Shown here: in pieces, positions 51,837 through 60,206 of the stretch | Layout of the letters: each line of letters starts with the position of its first letter | Position numbering within the stretch: the first letter of the stretch is position 1 | Source of the DNA: Planctomycetota bacterium | Lineage (GTDB): Bacteria; Planctomycetota; UBA8742; UBA2392 | Direction of reading: 5' to 3' | Assembly: GCA_019912315.1 (NCBI GenBank) | Contig: JAIOJA010000023.1 | Span: forward strand, 1 to 64,000 | DNA: 64,000 nucleotides | Position numbers and translations under genes: made by a program | Notes under the pieces: model-generated | The model's input: the letters and a program-made list of their open reading frames with translations, nothing else | The model's database searches: none | What the model was told of the DNA's origin: nothing

Positions 51837-53232
51837 GACGTTTCTCCGGTTTGTCCGCAACCAGGTACACGTTGACGCCTGTGCGGTCCATGCTGACGCG
51901 CGGTTTCCACTCGGCGGGTACAAGTGATTCGAAACCCGCCTCGTCTCGATAGATCAGGTACCACTCAAGCAGGTGCTCCATGAAGAGTCGGATCGGGTTG
52001 TTCGAATGCACGTTGGTCGCGGCGATGCTCCCGCCCGGAACAGTCCACGCGTAGAACAACTGCAGTAATCGCTTGCAGATCTTGTCCGAAAGGTAGTCGA
52101 ACAGCCCGGCACAGAACACCAGATCCCACTGCTGTGCGGGCTCTTCGCCGCGGCTGCTTTCCTTCAGTAACTCGTGAATCGACTTGTGCATGTAGCTCAG
52201 GGACGGCCAGCGCCCGGCCTCGCTGCAAGCTCGCCCGAGGCGTGAGCGCGTGTAGTCGAGGGTTTCCTCGTTGAAGTCAAGCAGCGTGAATTCGCCGCGC
52301 TCGGATTCCTTGAACTCGCGAATGAACCGTTCCGTTTCGCGGGCCGGACCGCAGCCGATATTCAGCACGCGGAACTTGCGCCCGGCACGCTCGGCGCGTG
52401 CGGCTTCCGCTTTCAGCAGGTCCACCAGGAAGTCGATGCGGTTGCGGTGCGCCTCGGCCGGCTCACGAGCGAGCACAAAGGCGTTCACGATGCGCGAGTA
52501 AATATTCGGCCCTTCGTCGCCGTTGCGCAGGATCATGTTCACCATCTCGTAGTCGCCGGCATAGCCCAGCGGCTTGGTGTAGGTGCGATGCACGAACGGC
52601 GAAATCAGCATAAGCGGGTGCAGTTCGCGCTGCGCAAACGCCTTGTGCTGCACTTCCTCCTGGGGGCAGACATGACCCGCCACCTCTTCAAAGTGCCCGA
52701 ACAGCGCGAGAATCTTTTCCGACAGACTGTGCTTCAGATTCTGGACGACCGCGTGCTCCTGTTCCGACCTGCTTGCCGGGTCATCTCGCGTTTCCACTTC
52801 GAGTTGCCCGACCCAGCGGCTGAGCTCAGAAAGGAATGAGCTGATGGTGGTAACGGAAAGCTGGTACTCCGGCAGCAATTTGTGGCTGGCCTCCCAGTCG
52901 CTCACGAACTGACCGACTTCGCGCTCGAGTTCATCGCCCGGAGGAAGCCCGAGCAGATCGCTCCAGGGGTCAACCAGTGTCGCGGATACAATCAGCATCA
53001 GCCCGGTTGAAACCAGGTTGCTTACCACTGCGCGCCCGGAGTACACCACGCGCTCACCCCGCATGACGCGAAAGTCGCTGAGCACCTCGCTTAACTGAAC
53101 GATCGAATACGGGTTGTACACCTCGAACACGACAAGGTTGCGTGTCAGGTGTACCAGTGTGCCGGTCGCTCTTACGTTCTGTGAATTCCGGAACGCCACA
53201 AGGCTTTCGATACGTCTGGTCGTGCGATCCAC
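51829..53232 (-). CDS. PhcB-like SAM-dependent methyltransferase
   Basis: 467 aa. Residues 1-100 form a beta-rich domain that may be PilZ-like. A helical region (100-230) includes HPLMLISPFVHRTYTKPLGYAGDYEMVNMI. A class I methyltransferase domain (250-430) has SAM motif I VLNIGCGPARET and LLDFNEETLDYT. This pattern matches my recollection of proteins annotated as extracellular factor (3-hydroxypalmitate methyl ester) biosynthesis enzymes, i.e. PhcB of Ralstonia. The GTG at 53232 has AGAGGT upstream and is preferred to the TTG at 53331, whose extra residues look non-coding. It is the first gene of a four-gene operon with kinase and regulator. Product specificity is inferred. Confidence 0.8.
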   Translation of the reverse strand: MDRTTRRIESLVAFRNSQNVRATGTLVHLTRNLVVFEVYNPYSIVQLSEVLSDFRVMRGERVVYSGRAVVSNLVSTGLMLIVSATLVDPWSDLLGLPPGDELEREVGQFVSDWEASHKLLPEYQLSVTTISSFLSELSRWVGQLEVETRDDPASRSEQEHAVVQNLKHSLSEKILALFGHFEEVAGHVCPQEEVQHKAFAQRELHPLMLISPFVHRTYTKPLGYAGDYEMVNMILRNGDEGPNIYSRIVNAFVLAREPAEAHRNRIDFLVDLLKAEAARAERAGRKFRVLNIGCGPARETERFIREFKESERGEFTLLDFNEETLDYTRSRLGRACSEAGRWPSLSYMHKSIHELLKESSRGEEPAQQWDLVFCAGLFDYLSDKICKRLLQLFYAWTVPGGSIAATNVHSNNPIRLFMEHLLEWYLIYRDEAGFESLVPAEWKPRVSMDRTGVNVYLVADKPEKRRD

Positions 53233-53298
53233 TGTTGCTACCTCTGGTTGACTGGCACTGAACTTCCATTTTGCCGCGAATGCACAGGCCCGTGCCAC

Positions 53299-53310
53299 TT
53301 GACCGGTCAA
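53299..53310. promoter_or_regulatory. 12-bp perfect palindrome upstream of the phc-like operon
   Basis: TTGACCGGTCAA lies 67 nt before the GTG start of the operon. Each half is the same TTGACC used as -35 in two strong promoters of this window. No good -10 is placed correctly on either strand, so an operator is as likely as a promoter. The rest of 53233-53519 shows no gene. Confidence 0.4.
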
Positions 53311-53519
53311 GGCTCGCGAAAAGCGCGGCAATCAGGCAGAATGACAAGGGTGAGACGCCCCTTAAGTGTGTAATGCAAACGGACCGCGCACAACTTCCAT
53401 TCGTCCAACCGGGCAGGAACCGCAGGAATGTGACGTCATTTGACCGCGCACGGTGGCGGCAACTGGCGTATTTCTTGAGGGTTGCAACGGGGTTGTCGCA
53501 TCAGGACGAGCTAAAAAGT

Positions 53520-54389
53520 TTAGTCGGCAAGCGCGTTTTCTAGGGCGCCGGGCAGATCACCGTGACGAAACGTGAAACCAAGTTTCAGTGTGCGCCGGGG
53601 GATGGCGCGCTGCCCGTTCAGCAGCATGTCCGCCATTTCACCGTATAAAATCCGCAGCGCAAAAGCCGGTACGGGCAACGAGACCGGACGATGCACGGCG
53701 CCCGCGAGTTTGCGCGTGAACTCGCGGTTGGTGACAGGCTCCGGTGCTGTACCGCTGACCACTCCTTCATGCCTGCCTTCAAGCATGAAAACGTACAGCG
53801 CAGCGGCGTCATCCAGGTGAATCCATGGCCAGTACTGGTGTCCGCTGCCTAGTCTCCCTCCCAGAAACCAGCGAAACAGCGGCAGCATTACGCCCAACGC
53901 CCCGCCACTGTGGTGGAGCACGATTCCCAGGCGAATGATGCCAACGGCAAGCTTGTCGCTTTTCGCGGCCTTCTCCCATTGCACGCAGACATCTGAGAGA
54001 AAATCCGTGCCCGGTGACGAGTCCTCATCCAGGGTTTCGTCGCCGCGGTTGCCGTAGTAGCCGACAGCCGACGTGCTGACAAACCTGGTAGCGCCTCGGC
54101 TTTCGGCGGTGGATATCAGCTTGCGAGTGATTTCCACCCGGCTGTCGAGAATGCGCTGTTTTTGGGCGGTGGTCCAGCGCTTGTCCAGCGTCGCACCCGC
54201 AAGGTTAACCACGGCGTCGAAAGTCTCCGGCAATGAATCGTAGTCGCAGGCTGTTACACGGGCGCCAAACACCGCTTCTGCACTGGCCGGCGCGCGCGAA
54301 ATGACAGTCACGGCATGGTTGCGTGCCAGCAGGTGATCAATGACGCGTTGGCCCACAAAGCCGGTTCCACCAGACACAAGCACGTGCAT
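53520..54389 (-). CDS. TIGR01777 family NAD-dependent epimerase-like protein
   Basis: 289 aa short-chain-type Rossmann protein. The nucleotide loop is SGGTGFVGQRV at 6-16. Family markers are VNLAGATLDKRWTTAQKQRILDSRV near 62-86, SAVGYYGNRGDETLDE near 108, RLGIVLHHSGGALGVMLPLFRWFLGGRLGSG, WIHLDD and a C-terminal DUF1731 region (TLKLGFTFRHGDLPGAL). The function of the family is not established. GGAGG precedes the ATG. It is divergent from the esterase gene with only 32 bp between the start codons. Confidence 0.9.
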   Translation of the reverse strand: MHVLVSGGTGFVGQRVIDHLLARNHAVTVISRAPASAEAVFGARVTACDYDSLPETFDAVVNLAGATLDKRWTTAQKQRILDSRVEITRKLISTAESRGATRFVSTSAVGYYGNRGDETLDEDSSPGTDFLSDVCVQWEKAAKSDKLAVGIIRLGIVLHHSGGALGVMLPLFRWFLGGRLGSGHQYWPWIHLDDAAALYVFMLEGRHEGVVSGTAPEPVTNREFTRKLAGAVHRPVSLPVPAFALRILYGEMADMLLNGQRAIPRRTLKLGFTFRHGDLPGALENALAD

Positions 54390-54409
54390 GAAAGCCTCCG
54401 CGATTTCTT

Positions 54410-54415
54410 TATCAT
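54410..54415 (+). promoter_or_regulatory. -10 box abutting the ATG at 54422 (leaderless)
   Basis: TATCAT, six bases (GCCCGC), then the ATG. No Shine-Dalgarno is possible in so short a leader. The -35 region falls inside the first codons of the divergent gene and is weak. Confidence 0.6.
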
Positions 54416-54421
54416 GCCCGC

Positions 54422-55285
54422 ATGAAAACGCGAATGCTGTTGCTTTTGATTGCCGCGCTGTCCGTGGGCTCTTGCCGGCTGGCTGTCAGCGAGAAGCTGA
54501 ACCACGAAGGCGGATCTGTTTGTTCCAACAGCCTCGAGCTTGACTATCGCGTCTGGCTGCCTGAAGGGTACGAAGACGGCGCTGAAAGCTACCCGCTGCT
54601 TGTGTGGTTTCATGGCGGTGGGGAAAGCGAGTACGGGTGGGGACGCAAGGGACGCATCGGCGAGATTGTCCACGAGCGTGTGAAACGCGGCGAGCTGCAG
54701 CCGTTTATTGTAGTCAGCCCGAGCTACGGTGCGTTTGCACCAGTCTACCGAACCGGTGAGCGCCTGTTGCTTGAACGTGTCTTGCCGTCCGTACGCGAAA
54801 AGTACCGCGTCAACGAAGTGACTGTCGCATTTGGACACTCCATGGGCGGGTTGAGCGCAACCATGATCGCCTTGCGCCATCCGGAAGTGTTCCGGGCCGT
54901 GGTCGCCGCAAGCCCGTTCTTTTTTGACAGCACGCCCTGGGACACCCCCGAGCAGAAGACCGCCTACGACAGCGCGTACGGCGACCGGTTTCTGGCGCGC
55001 TGGCGCTACGAAGTGGGTATGAAATTCGACAGTCGCGCGGATTTCGCCGGGTGGGATCCGTTCTCGCTGGTGCGCGCGCGCCAGGGTCCGCTCGGGTTTG
55101 ATTACCTGCTGACGGTAGGGGACAAGGACAGCCTGGGCATCTACCCACACGTGCAGCACTTTCATGAGGTGCTGCAAGAGCAAGGCATGGAGCATGAGTG
55201 GTATGTCCAGGAAGGCACGGGGCACGGCACGGTCGAGGCGTTGCGCCTGATGGACTGGTTGAACGACAGGGCTACCCATGAGTGA
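54422..55285 (+). CDS. secreted esterase-like alpha/beta hydrolase lipoprotein
   Basis: 287 aa. The lipoprotein-type signal ends in LSVGSC (Cys18). The catalytic core shows an oxyanion strand LVWFHGGGES near 62, the nucleophile elbow GHSMGG with Ser140, a likely acid in VGDKDS and a final His in GTGHGT near 270. The pattern fits esterase D/feruloyl-esterase-like enzymes, acting on an ester in the periplasm or at the outer membrane. The substrate is unknown. The stop overlaps the NUDIX start by 8 nt. Translation is probably leaderless. Confidence 0.82.
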   Translation: MKTRMLLLLIAALSVGSCRLAVSEKLNHEGGSVCSNSLELDYRVWLPEGYEDGAESYPLLVWFHGGGESEYGWGRKGRIGEIVHERVKRGELQPFIVVSPSYGAFAPVYRTGERLLLERVLPSVREKYRVNEVTVAFGHSMGGLSATMIALRHPEVFRAVVAASPFFFDSTPWDTPEQKTAYDSAYGDRFLARWRYEVGMKFDSRADFAGWDPFSLVRARQGPLGFDYLLTVGDKDSLGIYPHVQHFHEVLQEQGMEHEWYVQEGTGHGTVEALRLMDWLNDRATHE

Positions 55286-55784
55286 CAAACTACGCGTGAT
55301 GGTCACCGCCCGCGCGATTGTGCTGCACCGTCAGCACGTGCTGCTGATTCGCGCCGAGGACCCTGGGCGTGTCTGGTATTTTCTTCCGGGCGGGCTGGTC
55401 AAACACGCCGAGACACTGGAGCAATGCTGCGCGCGTGAAGTGCTGGAAGAAACCGGGCTGGAAGTTCACGTGCGGCGACCGTTGTTCTTGCGCGAGTTCA
55501 TTGCGCAGAAGCACAAACGCAAGTCGGTAAACATGCCCCGGCAGCATCACGTGGTTGGGCTGTTGTTTCTGTGCGAACTCCGGGATGCCGATCGCGACAG
55601 GCCGTTTGACGAGCTTGGTGTCTTCAAACCTGACACCGGCGCCAGAGGCGTGCAAGGACTGGAATGGGTCCCGCTGGCGCGAATTCCGGAAATCGAAGTC
55701 ATGCCGCCTCACGTTGGCGAGGCCCTGCTTGCAGATTTTCCTCCGCCTGCGGACGCCGGCATTCAATACTGGGCGGAAGAGTGA
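55278..55784 (+). CDS. NUDIX hydrolase
   Basis: 168 aa. The Nudix box is complete (G at 39, then E45, and REVLEETGL at 53-61) and should bind Mg2+ to cleave a nucleoside diphosphate linked to another moiety. The central part has an extra Arg/His-rich stretch (KHKRKSVNMPRQHH) before the next strand. The substrate cannot be named. It starts inside the end of the esterase gene (8-nt overlap), implying coupled translation, and converges with the gamma-glutamyltransferase gene. Confidence 0.9.
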   Translation: MSDKLRVMVTARAIVLHRQHVLLIRAEDPGRVWYFLPGGLVKHAETLEQCCAREVLEETGLEVHVRRPLFLREFIAQKHKRKSVNMPRQHHVVGLLFLCELRDADRDRPFDELGVFKPDTGARGVQGLEWVPLARIPEIEVMPPHVGEALLADFPPPADAGIQYWAEE

Positions 55785-55800
55785 GGCGCGGCGTTTCGGC

Positions 55801-57438
55801 CTACCAGGCAACCGCGCAGCCGTCTTTGCGAGGGTCACTGCCGGCAATGAGTACGCCGCTGTCAGGCGCGCGCAGGATGACCTGGCCACCGCCCATATGA
55901 ATGCTTTCGAAGCCATCCACAAACTGCAGCCGGTAGCCGCGGCTTTCCAGATCGTCGATGACGGCGTCGTCGAAACCCGGCTCAATCAGCAGCTTGCCGC
56001 CGTTGCCCATCAGTTGCCAGCGTGGCATGTCCAGGGCCTGTTGCGGATTCATGCCATTCAGCAAATGGGTCAACACCTGGAAGTGCGCCTGGGGCTGCAT
56101 GTGCCCGCCCATGATGCCGAAGCAGGCGTGTAACTCGCCGTTGCGGGTGCTCATGGCCGGAATGATGGTGTGGTAAGGGCGTTTGCGCGGCTCAAGGTAG
56201 TTCGGATGTTCTTTGTCCAGGCTGAAGCCCGCGCCGCGGTTCTGCAGACTTACGCCGGTGCCCGGCACGATCAGTCCGGTGCCAGTGCCCATGTAGCAGG
56301 ACTGAATCCAGGAACACGCATTGCCTTGCCCGTCGACGACACTCAAATAGATCGTGTCGTTGCCCGTACGCCCGAAAGTGTGCCCGGTGTGTGCCCTTGA
56401 CGCGTCAATATCCACCAAGCGCGAGATGCCGTAGGCCCTTTCGCACAGGTGCTTCTTGTCCACCTTGGCCCACTTCGGGTCGAACACCTCTTTTTGCGCA
56501 ACTTCAAAACCCACGCGCATGAACTCAATCATGTGGGCGATACGTTCTGGTTCATCCATGCGGTCAATATTCGCGGCCTCAGCGATGTTGCAGGCCACCA
56601 GCGCCGCGAGCCCCTGGCCGTTCGGCGGGCACTCGCAAAGTTTCGCGCCGTGATAGTCGGTACTCAGGGGCTCAGCCCATTCGCCCTGGTGCGCGGCAAA
56701 GTCCTCGGGCGTCAGCCAGCCGCCGTACTTCTGCACGTGCGCGGCGGCCTTGCCGGCGAACTCGCCCTTGTAGATGAAGTCGGGACCATCGGCGGCTATC
56801 CCGCGCAGGGTTTCGCCCATGGTCTTGAGTGTGATGACCTCGCCCGGTACAGGCGCGCGTCCGTCGAGTAGCAACTCCTGCCCGCTGGGTTGCGGGGGGC
56901 CTTGCTCGATGTCCGGGCTTTTCCAGTCGGCATCCCGGCGCAGACACTTCGCGCTGTTGCGCCAGGCATGCCCGATCCATTCCGTGACCGGGTAGCCGTT
57001 CTCGGCCGTTTCAATCGCCGGTTTCAGCAGCTCCGACAGCTTCTGCGTCCCGTGCCTTTCCAGCATGTCGCCCCAGCCGCGTACCACACCGGGCACGGTC
57101 ACGGCCGCGCCCGTGAACAGGGGCATCTGCTTGTAGCCGCGCTGGCGAATTGCTTTCGCGTCGCTGCCCGCGGCACTGCGCCCCGAGGCGTTGAGCGCGC
57201 TGATCTGTTTGGTCTTCGCGTCAAAGTACAGTGCGAATGCATCGCCGCCGATTCCGTTGCTGACGGGCTCGACGACGACCATCATGGCGGCAGTCGCTAC
57301 GGCAGCGTCGGCCGCGTTGCCGCCGCGCTTAAGCACATCAAGCCCGGCTTGCGCCGCCAGAGGCTGGCTGGCCGCAACCATGCCGCGAGTCGACATCACG
57401 CAGCTGCGCCGGGAACGAAATTCGAAGTCGTAGTCCAT
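55801..57438 (-). CDS. gamma-glutamyltransferase family protein
   Basis: 545 aa Ntn-hydrolase precursor. The autoprocessing and catalytic Thr362 lies in GNDTIYLSVVD. The N-terminal half has the family pattern ASQPLAAQAGLDVLKRGGNAADAAVATA and NGIGGDAFALY. The C-terminal half has MGGHMQPQAHFQVL and GFDDAVIDDLESRGY. There is no signal peptide, so it is a cytoplasmic, YwrD-like form rather than the classical periplasmic GGT. It should hydrolyse gamma-glutamyl compounds or a related amide. The ATG at 57438 has no Shine-Dalgarno. It is divergent from the methyltransferase gene. Confidence 0.9.
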   Translation of the reverse strand: MDYDFEFRSRRSCVMSTRGMVAASQPLAAQAGLDVLKRGGNAADAAVATAAMMVVVEPVSNGIGGDAFALYFDAKTKQISALNASGRSAAGSDAKAIRQRGYKQMPLFTGAAVTVPGVVRGWGDMLERHGTQKLSELLKPAIETAENGYPVTEWIGHAWRNSAKCLRRDADWKSPDIEQGPPQPSGQELLLDGRAPVPGEVITLKTMGETLRGIAADGPDFIYKGEFAGKAAAHVQKYGGWLTPEDFAAHQGEWAEPLSTDYHGAKLCECPPNGQGLAALVACNIAEAANIDRMDEPERIAHMIEFMRVGFEVAQKEVFDPKWAKVDKKHLCERAYGISRLVDIDASRAHTGHTFGRTGNDTIYLSVVDGQGNACSWIQSCYMGTGTGLIVPGTGVSLQNRGAGFSLDKEHPNYLEPRKRPYHTIIPAMSTRNGELHACFGIMGGHMQPQAHFQVLTHLLNGMNPQQALDMPRWQLMGNGGKLLIEPGFDDAVIDDLESRGYRLQFVDGFESIHMGGGQVILRAPDSGVLIAGSDPRKDGCAVAW

Positions 57439-57494
57439 GGGGCATGTTTACCCGCCAATCATAGCCATCGCTATGACTTGCCGGCATCCCGGTG

Positions 57495-57500
57495 CATAAT
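57495..57500 (+). promoter_or_regulatory. -10 box abutting the ATG at 57507 (leaderless)
   Basis: CATAAT, six bases (GCAGCC), then the ATG. TATGAC at 57472-57477, 17 bp upstream, is a poor -35. Confidence 0.55.
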
Positions 57501-57506
57501 GCAGCC

Positions 57507-58253
57507 ATGAGCGATCAGCTTCCATTGCCGGAATTTCTTGCCTTTCTCGGCAAGACGGAACTCAAACCGGGTGGCAGTTATGCCACGGGGGCGGCGATTC
57601 GCATGGCGGACTTAACCAGCGGCGAGCACGTGCTGGTGGTCGGTCCCCACGCGGCGAACACAGCCCTGTTCGTCAGCATGACCACGCAGACCACTACCGA
57701 GGCGCTGGTCAAAGAAGAGAGCGAAAAGGTCACCGAGAGCGACCCCGCACTCAAGCGTCGCAGCACCGCGCGCATAGGGCGGATTGAGGAGATGCCCTTC
57801 GACAAAGAGCATTTTGATGCCGCCCTGATAGAAGCAACACTGAGCTACCAAAGCCCGGATCAGCAACTCTCGACGCTTCGCGAAGTTTTCCGCGTGTTGA
57901 AACCAGGCGGACGAATCGCGCTTCACGAACTGGCATGGCGCCAGCCGCCCACACCCGATGTGGAACGTAAACTCGCCGATGTGTGGCAGGGCGCCGTATA
58001 CCCCGGCGTTGCGCGTGCCTGGTGGGACTTGCTTGAGGCGGCCGGCTTCGAGGACGTCAAAAACGAGTTGGCCGTTGTCAGCTACTTCACGCGGCAGGGC
58101 CTGACCGCCGACGAGGGTGAATCGGCCGTTGAGATATTTCACAACGCCTTCGGCAGTGAGCAGGCGCTGGACCGCTTCTACGCGGCCTACCGCGAGTTCG
58201 CTGAAAACCGCCGCTATTACGGCGTGATCATTGCAACGGCGACAAAGCCCTGA
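57507..58253 (+). CDS. class I SAM-dependent methyltransferase
   Basis: 248 aa. A SAM-binding loop is recognisable as HVLVVGPHAANTALFVSM, but it lacks the usual GxGxG, so cofactor binding may be altered. FDAALIEATLSY and LREVFRVLKPGGRIALHEL are the standard motif II/III region of the UbiE-like superfamily. The C-terminus resembles small-molecule methyltransferases (YPGVARAWWDLLEAAGF). The substrate is unknown. The ATG at 57507 is chosen over the GTG at 57492 because CATAAT ends 6 nt before it; no Shine-Dalgarno is seen. Confidence 0.82.
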   Translation: MSDQLPLPEFLAFLGKTELKPGGSYATGAAIRMADLTSGEHVLVVGPHAANTALFVSMTTQTTTEALVKEESEKVTESDPALKRRSTARIGRIEEMPFDKEHFDAALIEATLSYQSPDQQLSTLREVFRVLKPGGRIALHELAWRQPPTPDVERKLADVWQGAVYPGVARAWWDLLEAAGFEDVKNELAVVSYFTRQGLTADEGESAVEIFHNAFGSEQALDRFYAAYREFAENRRYYGVIIATATKP

Positions 58254-58287
58254 GCGAGCCTGCACTTCTTTCCGCGGTCGCATGAGC

Positions 58288-58293
58288 TAACCT
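58288..58293 (+). promoter_or_regulatory. -10 box abutting the ATG at 58300 (leaderless)
   Basis: TAACCT, six bases (GTTCCC), then the ATG. A weak T-rich -35 candidate is near 58266-58271. Confidence 0.5.
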
Positions 58294-58299
58294 GTTCCC

Positions 58300-58743
58300 A
58301 TGCGCGTGCGTATTGATCAGCCGGAGAGCCGCTTCCCGTCACCATGGGAGCTGTACTCGCTGATCGTGTTGATCGGCGCCGCGATCTATATACCCGCATC
58401 GTACTTCATTTCGTGGTTTCCGCCGTTGCACAGTCCGCTGCGCTACTCCGGCATAGCTTGCCCCCTGTGCGGCGGGACGCGAGCGGTAACGGCGCTTGTG
58501 ACCGGGCAGGTTGTGTTGGCGCTGAAGTACAATCCGTTAGCCGTGGCGGTGTTCCTGGCGTTCCTGTTCGCGATGTTCAACTTCTTTGTGCTGGTGGTAC
58601 CGTTCCGCAAGCGCATCGTGTTTGTGCTGACGACCTGGCAGATAACTCTGTTGTGGGTGCTGGTCGGACTGGCGTTCGCCGCCAACTGGGCGTATGTGCT
58701 GTGGGCCGGCATGTATGATCAACCCTTGCCAAATCCTTTTTAG
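58300..58743 (+). CDS. DUF2752 membrane protein
   Basis: 147 aa. Three transmembrane helices are likely (about 18-38, 85-105 and 112-135). Between the first two is the DUF2752 signature CPLCGGTRAVTALVTGQVVLALKYNPLAV-type region, with the CxxCGxTR motif near residues 52-58 and NPL near 77. The family is conserved but uncharacterised. The conserved cysteines could bind a metal or form a disulfide at the membrane. The ATG at 58300 has no Shine-Dalgarno and directly follows a -10-like box. Confidence 0.88.
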   Translation: MRVRIDQPESRFPSPWELYSLIVLIGAAIYIPASYFISWFPPLHSPLRYSGIACPLCGGTRAVTALVTGQVVLALKYNPLAVAVFLAFLFAMFNFFVLVVPFRKRIVFVLTTWQITLLWVLVGLAFAANWAYVLWAGMYDQPLPNPF

Positions 58744-58761
58744 ACGGCGTCCGGCGCGTCG

Positions 58762-58790
58762 TTGACCAACGCCCCTGTCGCGAGTCCAAT
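58762..58790 (+). promoter_or_regulatory. promoter abutting the dnaX start (leaderless)
   Basis: TTGACC (58762-58767), a 17-bp spacer and TCCAAT (58785-58790), then six bases (GCGTCC) and the ATG. The -35 is good, the -10 moderate. Confidence 0.65.
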
Positions 58791-58796
58791 GCGTCC

Positions 58797-60125
58797 ATGG
58801 CTGAACCCGGCTACGTCGTTCTTGCACGCAAGTACCGTCCCATGAAGTTCGCGGACCTGGTCGGACAGTCGCATGTCGTGAAGGCGCTCAGCAACGCGAT
58901 GACCACCAACCGTGTGGCCCAGGCGTTCCTGTTTACGGGCTCGCGCGGGACGGGCAAAACCAGCAGCGCGCGGATCCTGGCCAGCGCGCTGAACTGCATG
59001 GACCGCGGCGACGGATTCGAGCCCTGCGGCCGGTGCGCAAGTTGTGTGGCTATCGCGCGCAGCGAAGATCTGGACGTGGTCGAGATGGACGCCGCCAGCA
59101 ACAGTCGCGTGGATGACGTGCGCGAACGGCTTGAAAGCGTCGAAACCCGCCCTGCGCGCGGACGGTACAGGATATTCATCATCGACGAAGTACACATGCT
59201 TTCGACCAGCGCATTCAACGCGCTGTTGAAGACAATCGAAGAGCCGCCGCCGCACGTGAAATTCATACTGGCGACGACAAACCCGGAGAAGATTCCCGAG
59301 ACCATTTTGTCCCGCTGCCAGCGCTACGACTTTCGGCGCGTGACGCTGGGTGAAATCGTGGATTGGCTCGAGGCCATTTGCGCGAAAGAAAACATCCGGC
59401 CGGGCGACGGCGTTCTGCAGGCCGTTGCCGAAATGGCCGAGGGTGGTCTGCGCGACGCGTTAAGCCGCGTGGATCAGCTCGTCGCGTTTTCCGGCGAGAA
59501 GCCGTCGCTCGAGGATGCGGAGCGGGTGTTCGGGCTTGTGCGTCGTGCGAAGCTGCTCGACCTGTTGGAAGCTCTCGCCGGGGGCGACGCGCGCAGCGGC
59601 ATCCTGTTCGCCGAAGAAGTGTTCGACAGCGGCAAGGATGTGGCGGAAGTTCTGGGCTCGATGGTGTCTCTGGCCCGTATCCTGCTGCTGGTGGCCGCGG
59701 GCGGCGGCGACGAGCGTGGGCTTGATGTGCCGGTGAATGAGTTGCCGCGCCTGAAACAGGTGGCGGATCGATTTGGCATTCACGGGCTGGTGTATCTGGC
59801 CGAGATGATAAGCGATTGCCGGAAACGGGTGCGGCGCGCGGCCTTCCCGCGTGTTCTGGTAGAGACCACGCTGGTGAAGCTGTCGATGGTGGGGAACCTG
59901 GAGCCGCTGGACAGGCTGCTCGCACGGCTTTACGAGGCATCGGATTCCGCGGTGTCAATTCAGAGAAATGAATCACAGTCCGCGAAAGAGTTGCCTGATC
60001 GACAAGAATCAAAACCGGCAAAGGACGCACAGGTCGCCGCGCCGAAGAATGACAAGTCGGGCACCCTGAGTGAGCGTGACAAAGCTGCCTTGGATGCTCT
60101 AAAGCGCCAATTTGGCGCGAGTTAG
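58797..60125 (+). CDS. dnaX: DNA polymerase III subunit gamma/tau
   Basis: 442 aa clamp-loader ATPase. Walker A is GSRGTGKT (48-55). A zinc knuckle uses Cys67, Cys77, Cys80 and Cys83. Walker B IIDEVHML and the arginine-finger region SRCQRYDFR are intact. A DnaX domain III follows (about 225-365). The C-terminus after 370 is short, Lys/Ser-rich and lacks the long tau tail, so only a gamma-like protein is encoded. It begins directly after its promoter, without a Shine-Dalgarno. ybaB follows at 81 nt, the usual dnaX-ybaB order, but recR is missing. Confidence 0.95.
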   Translation: MAEPGYVVLARKYRPMKFADLVGQSHVVKALSNAMTTNRVAQAFLFTGSRGTGKTSSARILASALNCMDRGDGFEPCGRCASCVAIARSEDLDVVEMDAASNSRVDDVRERLESVETRPARGRYRIFIIDEVHMLSTSAFNALLKTIEEPPPHVKFILATTNPEKIPETILSRCQRYDFRRVTLGEIVDWLEAICAKENIRPGDGVLQAVAEMAEGGLRDALSRVDQLVAFSGEKPSLEDAERVFGLVRRAKLLDLLEALAGGDARSGILFAEEVFDSGKDVAEVLGSMVSLARILLLVAAGGGDERGLDVPVNELPRLKQVADRFGIHGLVYLAEMISDCRKRVRRAAFPRVLVETTLVKLSMVGNLEPLDRLLARLYEASDSAVSIQRNESQSAKELPDRQESKPAKDAQVAAPKNDKSGTLSERDKAALDALKRQFGAS

Positions 60126-60154
60126 GTAAAGTTCGCGGAAGTCACAACACACTC

Positions 60155-60183
60155 TTGCGCACAGATAACCAGTCATTTATATA
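60155..60183 (+). promoter_or_regulatory. AT-rich promoter for ybaB
   Basis: TTGCGC (60155-60160), a 17-bp spacer and TATATA (60178-60183), within the most AT-rich stretch of the area. The leader would be about 17 nt and contains GGAGG. Confidence 0.65.
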
Positions 60184-60206
60184 TTTTGGCACTCCACGGA
60201 GGTCAC

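Noticed and set aside
53233..53331. 33-residue N-terminal extension of the PhcB-like protein from a TTG
   Set aside because: No Shine-Dalgarno, and it would include the palindrome; the GTG at 53232 has AGAGGT at good spacing.
57440..57480. leaderless promoter for the gamma-glutamyltransferase gene
   Set aside because: TAAACA lies 6 nt before the ATG but does not match TANNNT, and a better TATGAT lies further upstream; left uncalled.
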